Assembly (NCBI GenBank): GCA_009809945.1
Contig: WTPW01000694.1
Span: 231,805 to 295,804 of the forward strand
Length of the DNA stretch: 64,000 nt
Reading direction: 5' to 3'
Source: Gigaspora margarita
Lineage: Eukaryota > Glomeromycota > Glomeromycetes > Diversisporales > Gigasporaceae
Both the position numbers and the translations under genes were made by a program. Below are positions 57,818 through 64,000 of the stretch, one piece after another (position 1 is the first letter of the stretch; the number at the start of each line of letters is the position of its first letter). The notes beneath the pieces were generated by a model that was given only the letters and a program-made list of their open reading frames with translations, ran no database searches and was not told the origin of the DNA.

Positions 57818-59866
57818 TAGGGTTGCTAGTGCAGAATACTTGGTGCACTAATAGTGCACTAAGTTGGGTAAGCACCTGGTGCACCAAATGCAGGGATGGT
57901 GCAGGGTGGCGAGCCAATCAGCTTTAACTTATTACCATATATGTTCAACTACTGAAGAATAAGCTACTTTTCTTATTTTTTAAAAAATTTATAAAAAATC
58001 GCCAGCAGTTGCTATATATAAAGTCTAAATATAATTAATTAAATCTTAAAATTGTAATTAAGTAAAGTTGTTCAAGACATCAAAATACACCTATAGTTAA
58101 AATTTGGTATTATTTAGACAAATTTATATTAGTACGCTTTTCAATTATTTGAAAAATTCAACAATTTTTTTTTTCCTTTTAGACAAAGCTTGCCAAATAT
58201 GACCTCTTTGATTTTATTATACTACAAAATAGTACAAATACCCAAAGGACAAAGATTATACAGTATTGACATCATCCGATTTAGACAACTAAACTACATG
58301 CGACTTGCTGCACAGCGTCTCAGAAGATACTGACTAGTCCGTCAGCCTTGCTCTACTATACAAGGGCATTCCCAAAAGGAAATATCCTTGGAAGTGGGAG
58401 GAAAATCTAAACTACTAAAGGGTAAATACTAAAAAAGGGGTGAAAGAAAGAAAAAAAGAAAAACAAAGAAAATGAAAAACAAATAATAGAGCAAAAAAGA
58501 AAAACAGAGATCAATAAAGACCTGGCACCAAGGCGGACTATTTAAAAAATTATATAATACTAAGTAAAAAAGTCTCTACTCTACTTAAACTTAATTATCA
58601 TACCTAGGCGAAAAACTATTGCTAGAAAAAAATGCCTCTAACCCAGAAACTGTAGAGATAGGCAAAAAAAGAAAAAAGAAAAAAGAAAATTGCGGCTACA
58701 AGAACATTCTAGAAAGAAATTTCATTTCAAGGTTTTTGCCAAAAGCTGAACATGTGTCATTAATCATTTATTTCAAGGGCCCGAAATTCATTTGTGACTT
58801 GATCCAATTTAGAAGCCACCTTTCCAAAATGGAGGAGTAAACATTACCAATCTTTTGGAGGGGAAAACTGAATCGCCCACTTTTGTCAAAATTTCGAAAA
58901 GCCAAAGGAGTGAAAGATATCACTTGAAGCAAATTTAAAGAAAAGTATAAGAAGATAAAACTCAATTTTTTTGTTGTTCTCTATTGTTTTACCACAATAT
59001 CCTTTGTTAACAAAGACAACTATCATCTTTACTAGAATTTCTTGTACCAAGGGCACCAACTGCCAGTTATTTTGCACAACTGACACTTCTAGCTTGCATG
59101 ATGAATATAAAAGAAGAGTCCCTGATACAGCGGTTGACCTTTTTTTAAAAACCATATATTGTGTTGTCCTACAGTACTTTAAGTATTTGGCAATGCTCCA
59201 ACAAAAAACTCTTTGTTTTTCTCCTATTGAAAATTTGGTCCAGATGATAACTGGAAAGAGTTGTCCCTTATAGTGAAAAATTCAACAATTTAAATAAGCT
59301 ACTTTTAGTTTTTTTTTATGTAATTTTTTGTTCAAAAAATGAAGCTTATTTTCAAACAAATAAAGTAAATTTTGTAATCTTAAACATTATTTATTAAGCA
59401 ACTGTATATTGCTATAAAAAAAAAAACAAAATAAAGTTATTAATCTTCCCTTTAGTTCAAGTATATAATTATTTTAAGATATATTTTTAACTTTTAATTA
59501 TTTATATTGTTTATTAGTCAAAATATTAGAAATTTATAATTAAGTTTCAGGTTTCTGATTTTGAATTAAATTACTAAGGTATTTATTTTGAAATCAATGA
59601 TTTTTAAATCTTATTTATTTTGATTTGTAAGCTCCTCTTACCAAGTATAGAGGCTCTCCAAATACTACATAACATTTTATATATAAATTATTAATAAATA
59701 ATTAAACATTATTAAATATTATTTTAATTATTTAAATTTAATATTATTTATAATAAAAAAATTTAATTTTAATATTATTTTTTAATATGGTGCACCACTA
59801 GGTGCACCTATGCACCAAAAAATTCAATGGTGCACCACTAAATTTATATGTGCACCAGCAACCCTA
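57818..59866. mobile_element. hAT MITE with TAGGGTTGCT ends, carrying retroposon R
   Basis: Exact 8-bp duplications GCTTCTGG lie at 57810-57817 and 59867-59874. The ends are TAGGGTTGCTAGTGCA and TGCACCAGCAACCCTA. Subterminal GGTGCACC palindromes repeat on both sides (57840-57895, 59790-59855). Without retroposon R (58168-59273) and its duplication the element is about 925 bp, AT-rich and non-coding. Confidence 0.85.
58168..59273 (-). mobile_element. Retroposon R, copy 2, inside the hAT MITE
   Basis: An 18-bp exact repeat, TGAAAAATTCAACAATTT at 58150-58167 and 59274-59291, brackets it, with a short T run at the left as the minus-strand tail. It matches copy 1 from the head (CAACTCTTTCCAGTTATCAT on the minus strand) through the purine-rich stretch at 58430-58500. 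It lacks the MITE that split copy 1 at 34611. The open frames at 58971 (plus) and 58886 (minus) fall in the head and are not clearly conserved. Confidence 0.75.
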
Positions 59867-60470
59867 GCTTCTGGTCTTTATAGAGTGCATATCAACTATT
59901 ACAACATCATTGTATTACAATCTTATACTATCTACTAAGTACCAAAACTTGGACTATTTTATCTATAACCTAAATCTACCAGAATCTAATATATTCCAGC
60001 TAGCCTGGTTTTTTGTACGTCCCTTTTCCAACCAACAATTGGTATTTATATATTTGCTAGTTTACCCATATTTCCTAATATTATCACTTCCAATTTGGTG
60101 TGTGTGATTCCAGGTAGGCGCTTTGTGCTTTCAAATTGGTATACCTTTTATCCTTACTAGTTACTTCTCAGAAGTTTGTATTTCAAGTCATGTAGCTGCC
60201 TTTACTGTATTGGATAAGTATCTAAAGCCTGCATGCTGCTACAACTAGCTGATTTTTTTGTAACTTGGGACCCAGGATTTAGTGTTCTGAATTCAGAAAT
60301 GTGCGAATAACTATACTTTCCACTATGGTAGCAAGATATTTAGACATGTTTTACAAATACTTCAGTACCAAATATAGTTGGATAACATCATGAGGCTTGG
60401 GAGAACCCGGTTACTACTGCATGCACTTGTACTAGCTATACTAATATTGGTGGTCCCAGATCCTCTTAAC

Positions 60471-60709
60471 ATTCATTTTTTTTACTTATTCTTTTCAAAA
60501 AAGAGATAATTTAATAAAAATAATTATGATGATATAAAAATTAAACTATTTTGCCAAGACTAAAAATAGGACTATTGTCTAAATTGACCTTAATAGCCAA
60601 GGAATATGTCCAACTAAATGTAATTACTTATAGAACAAATGAGTTGACTCACCCAATTTTATATATAAATTTATACAAAAAAAATATTTATATTGAATTT
60701 ATATAAAGT
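60471..60709. other. AT-rich spacer
   Basis: Short stretch between the retroposon-like block and the next foldback. Nothing was recognised. Confidence 0.4.
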
Positions 60710-61052
60710 ATACATATAAAAGTCTTTTTAAAATTTTAAATATATATTCTTTGGCATTTAATACTCTTTTGTTCAAAGTTTTAGTTCTTAATTTTAAGCA
60801 GGAGGGTGGGAATCTTTCACTAAAGTTGACCAATTCTTTACTATATTCTTTAAGTCAAATAAGTGACTCACTCTATATAATAATATGATTGGTCAAAATA
60901 ATCTTTTGAAAATATAAAAGATGTTATTAAGTAAAGGCTTCTTGTGCCCTAATTGAAAGTTAATGAGGAGGTTATTCTGATTCTAATAGTAGTTAAATAA
61001 TCAAGATTGGCTTGGTAGATCCCAAGATATATGGGATCAAAGAAAAAAAATA

Positions 61053-61226
61053 CAATATAACTCCACAATAGCTACATGCCAAAGTCAGACATTCTATGTG
61101 CCTATTGCAAGATTGTGACTAATGTGAGCAAGAATTATATATAGTATATATAGTTAAATAGAAGAATTGAGGTAACTATAGCAAGATTGTGACTAATGCG
61201 AATATGACTATTGCGGGGTTATACTG
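61053..61226. mobile_element. 174-bp TA-flanked MITE (CAATATAACTCCACAATAG)
   Basis: CAATATAACTCCACAATAGC at left is mirrored by CTATTGCGGGGTTATACTG at right, bounded by TA (61051-61052, 61227-61228). The insert breaks the pairing of the large foldback around it. Internal GCAAGATTGTGACTAATG repeats. Confidence 0.7.
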
Positions 61227-61233
61227 TATAAGG

Positions 61234-61300
61234 TCTGCAAATTTACTATTACACAAAGTATTATAATTTATAATACTTTGTGTAATAGTGAATTTGCAGA
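61234..61300. repeat. 67-bp near-perfect palindrome
   Basis: Two 33-base arms (TCTGCAAATTTACTATTACA at the start) differ at one position and are separated by one base. It forms the turn of the large foldback element. Confidence 0.85.
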
Positions 61301-61612
61301 TATTTATATTCTCTTCTTTGATTCCAAATATCTTGGGAACTACCAAGCCAATTTTGATGATTTACTACAATTAGAAACAGAAGAAACTCCTTATTAACTT
61401 TCAATTAGAGCACAAGAAGCCTTTACTTAATAACATCTTTTTATTTTCAAAAGATTATTTTGGTGAGTCACTTATTTGACTTAAAGAACATAGTAAAGAA
61501 TTGGTTAACTTTAGTGAAAGATTCCCATCCTCTTGCTTAAAATTAATAACTAAAACTTTGAACAAATGAGTATTAAATATTAAAGAATATATATTTAAAA
61601 TTTAAAAAGACT

Positions 61613-61870
61613 TTCAGATTGCTGAATAGAATTTTTTGGTACTTTATTAATTGTATATTTTATATTATTATAACCTGTATTTGTACAAATACATAAATAG
61701 ATAAACAGTTAAAGCAATTTTAATATTGATATAATATTCTAATTTTAAAGTAGTATAGAATTATAAGTTACAATCTTTGCATTATCTTATTTTTATTGAC
61801 AATATTGTATATTATCTCTTTAATAATATATATTTTTAAAATTAAAAATCTTGGGTATCTGTATATATAT
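61613..61870. other. AT-rich spacer
   Basis: Short stretch without recognisable features. Confidence 0.4.
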
Positions 61871-62244
61871 GGGGGGCGGTCAATTAAAACACGGCTTATG
61901 GCATTTTTTGCAAAAATGAGTTAACAATACTATCAAATAAAGCATGCATTCAACTATATAATTTAGCATTTAAAGCATCGATTTACATAATAAAATTTTT
62001 GTCGATGCCTATTTTTCTAAATGCTGTATATAAATAAAAGCGATCTAAAATAGATTTTAGAAATTAGTTTGTTGATCCTTGCTGCATAGTCATAGAAAAG
62101 GGCTTGTATGATTGGCTAATTCATGTAGATCAAACAGGTTATACTAATAATAGATCATTATTGTTGTTGTTACACTAAATTTCAAACGTGATTTTCTCAA
62201 AATGGAAAAAAAGCCATAAGTCATGTTTTAATTGACTGCGCCCC
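61871..62244. mobile_element. 374-bp MITE with GGGGGCGGTCAATTAAAACA ends
   Basis: GGGGCGGTCAATTAAAACAC at left is mirrored by ATGTTTTAATTGACTGCGCC at right. The inverted ends extend about 40 bp through GGCTTATGGC. A T-and-A-only flank on both sides makes the duplication unreadable. The non-coding interior is less AT-rich than its surroundings. Confidence 0.7.
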
Positions 62245-62391
62245 ATATGTATTATAAAACATTGAGTTGAATGTTTTTATTTATATAGTATATATTTTTT
62301 GTTATTTCTCTTAAATATATATTTTGAAATAATTCAGCATATACAATTTTGTCAATCTGTTTAATAGGTAATTCTGGTTGTATTTGCATTA

Positions 62392-62564
62392 CAAGTCACT
62401 CTTGTTATAGTGAACTCTCAATATAGTGAAGATTGCTTATAATGAAGAATTTTTTTAGAACAAATATAAACTTTACTATATAAAGAGCTCTTGATATAGT
62501 GAATATTCAATATAGTAAAGAAAATTCTTTAGCATAACAACTTTACTATATCAAGAGTGACTTG
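62392..62564. mobile_element. 173-bp TA-flanked MITE (CAAGTCACTCTTGTTATAGT)
   Basis: CAAGTCACTCTTGTTATAGT at left is mirrored by CTATATCAAGAGTGACTTG at right, bounded by TA (62390-62391, 62565-62566). Internal words such as TATAGTGAA repeat in both orientations. It fits the same Tc1/mariner-like pattern as 49845-50016. Confidence 0.7.
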
Positions 62565-62569
62565 TATAA

Positions 62570-63121
62570 TATAAGTATAAAAAAATTTGCATTTTTGAAA
62601 TTCTATTATATCAAAAATATAAATAACTTTTTCGAAAGTAAGTGCATAATAAATCTTTTAATTTTTTAAAGCAAAAGTAGAATACATACACAACTATCAG
62701 AGCAATTTTTGATGCACTTTGGTTGAGTTATAATTGTAATTAGATTTTTATTCAGTTTGGAATAATTGTTTTTGTAATAAAAAGGCTTGGTTTTCTTTAT
62801 AATAGGAAAGAGCAAGAGCATTTGCAACATGAGAAGAACAATATCTTTTAGATTCTAGAAAAAAAGCAAAAAAATAAAAATTACTATATTCATTTTTATT
62901 TTTTTTAATATTAGCCTAGTAATTATGATACTTTTTATTAATAAATAAAATAGATACATTAATAAATACTAGTCCTACTTCTGATAAACTAGTACTTTAC
63001 AATTATAAATAGCTTATTTGGTTACTTAAAAGCACCTGTTTATGACCTGCCAGAGCAGAATTCACCTTTCTATGTACTATTATTAAATGCTCAAGTAATA
63101 GATCTATAACAAAACAAATTT
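62570..63121. other. AT-rich intergenic stretch
   Basis: No gene or structured repeat was recognised. Confidence 0.4.
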
Positions 63122-63129
63122 AACAAAAC

Positions 63130-63401
63130 AGGACTCAGACATCTCTCATATAGGTCATAACTGGATTTTGGCCAATTTTGACCCAATTTGCTGAAAATGA
63201 CAAAATCTATTTACTTTAATAACTTCTAATCCAGTGATCAGAATTGAATAAACTTTTTTTTGTTTATTTTATAAAAAGTTCATTCAAATTGGACCACTGG
63301 GTGCCAGGAAAATTGCCAAAAACTGTTTTTTGCTTCTCAAATTTTAGGTGTTTTTGCTAAAAATTTCAAGTATTACCTTTATACTAGATGTCCGCGATCC
63401 T
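63130..63401. mobile_element. MITE with 8-bp target duplication, copy 2
   Basis: It matches 15901-16192 along its length, for example CATCTCTCATATAGGTCATA and TTATTCAAATTGGACCACTG-like segments. Flanks AACAAAAC (63122-63129) and AACAAAAA (63402-63409) agree at 7 of 8 positions. It is the less decayed of the two copies. Confidence 0.7.
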
Positions 63402-63419
63402 AACAAAAAACAATAACAT

Positions 63420-63745
63420 ATATGAAGAAGGTAATGAAAAGATGAAGTAAAAAAGAATATTAAAAAGAGGTAAACCTACACAATCTAAACAACTAACAAA
63501 ATAAAAAAAAAGGACAAGATAAAAAAAAAGCAAAAAAAAGACTATAGGCTGATATACATATATATAAAAAAAAAAAAAACAAAATAAAAAATTATTTTAA
63601 AATATTTTACTAAAATTTCCTTGTGGTTTCTTCATAAAATATCATATAATTGATTGTTTATTTTGTTACCAAAATTCACTCATGGCTAGATTCCAATATA
63701 GTAGGTACCTTTCTAATTTGGATAGAGTAAACAATTGAAAGGTAT
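63420..63745 (-). mobile_element. Partial third copy of retroposon R
   Basis: TTTGTTACCAAAATTCACTC, then ATGGCTAGATTCCAATATAG and GTAGGTACCTTTCTAATTTG, parallel 34360-34430 of copy 1. An A/G-rich stretch precedes them as in the other copies. The head half is absent. Confidence 0.45.
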
Positions 63746-64000
63746 ACAGAATCCTGAATAATCTATGTAAGATTATATTTGAGCATTATAGTAAAATTTT
63801 TTTTGTTAGCACTTTTATATTGGTATATATTAGCTATATTTTAAATATCAGATAGAAAGTTTGAAAATGCTTAACTTTTTTTAAATGCAATCTTTCTAAA
63901 AAAAAGTTTGAATGTTTTTGTTTAAAAAAAATTTATGATACACTATATGACTTCTATATATTTACAAAGTTTATTTGTTTTAACGTTATCTATTTAAGCC
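63746..64000. other. AT-rich sequence to the window edge
   Basis: Nothing was recognised in this stretch. Confidence 0.4.

Larger units (their letters stand above)
57767..60470 (-). mobile_element. Possible further minus-strand retroposon with poly-A tail
   Basis: The run of about 27 T at 57770-57796, followed by AAAATGAGATCATGCTTCTGG, looks like the tail of a minus-strand insertion. Less AT-rich sequence resumes after the nested hAT MITE and continues to about 60470. On the minus strand ACCGGGTTCTCCC near 60405 could be a decayed B box. I could not find a convincing target duplication at the right end, so the boundaries are tentative. Confidence 0.35.
60710..61612. mobile_element. 0.9-kb foldback element with arms of about 300 bp
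   Basis: From AAAGTCTTTTTAAAATTTTA near 60720 to its mirror at about 61610 the two halves pair almost throughout: GATTCCCATCCTCTTGC at right mirrors GCAGGAGGGTGGGAATC at left, and TTGGCTTGGTAGATCCCAAG mirrors CTTGGGAACTACCAAGCC. The turn is the palindrome at 61234-61300. A TA-flanked MITE has inserted in the left arm (61053-61226). Confidence 0.7.

Noticed and set aside
58619-58840. Plus-strand 73-codon Lys-rich frame
   Set aside because: It covers the purine-rich middle of retroposon R copy 2 and has no counterpart in copy 1.

Overview
The window is almost certainly nuclear DNA of an early-diverging fungus, most likely an arbuscular mycorrhizal fungus (Glomeromycotina, Rhizophagus-like). 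This is inferred from very AT-rich sequence, short GT-AG introns, a fungal LINE with an RNase H domain, hAT transposases with BED fingers, and a degraded gene of a type I recall as highly multiplied in Rhizophagus. No search was run. It is not bacterial: I see no operons, ribosome binding sites or CRISPR array. A few N bases mark assembly ambiguity (about 1799-1837, 2650, 46566, 54678).

Only one host gene looks intact: a two-exon glutathione S-transferase on the minus strand at 26657-27394. Everything else that once coded for protein is degraded: a zinc-finger/RING multi-exon gene (2945-5725), a small exon fragment (6415-6661), a BED-finger fragment (7883-8190), a Ty3/gypsy-type LTR element fossil (11.4-19.3 kb) with a related solo LTR (48.06-48.48 kb), a LINE endonuclease remnant (24.2-25.1 kb), a multi-exon hAT transposase (30083-36298) and a 5'-truncated LINE (53740-56437, minus).

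The rest is a dense, nested record of non-autonomous elements, several bounded by target-site duplications (TSDs) readable by eye. Three long tRNA-headed SINEs (21519-22971 minus, 30888-32905 plus, 56483-57131 plus) have different heads but share a downstream core. A second, apparently unrelated retroposon of about 1.1 kb, called R here, has two copies (33750-35179 and 58168-59273) with 15-18 bp duplications and a third partial copy. Foldback and MITE elements are everywhere: hAT-type with 8-bp duplications (55426-55705, 57818-59866, 15901-16192, 63130-63401), TA-flanked ones (41382-41567, 48804-49791, 49845-50016, 50173-51582, 61053-61226, 62392-62564) and many unclassified ones.

Layout: 0-2.8 kb low complexity and a short-motif array; 2.9-6.7 kb broken host-type genes ending in a MITE; 6.8-11.4 kb tandem repeats and foldbacks; 11.4-19.3 kb LTR fossil riddled with insertions; 19.7-23 kb nested foldbacks and a SINE; 24-25.5 kb LINE remnant; 26.6-27.5 kb the GST gene; 28.4-29.2 kb minisatellites; 30-36.3 kb hAT transposase carrying SINE, MITE and retroposon insertions; 36.3-48 kb mostly unrecognised AT-rich DNA with scattered MITEs; 48-64 kb a foldback-rich block with a LINE, SINE B, a hAT MITE and retroposon R nested in one another. 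The most notable themes are modular SINEs, the R retroposon, telomere-like TTAGGG motifs inside several MITEs, a module shared by foldbacks with different ends, and stop codons at tryptophan positions that suggest C-to-T decay.
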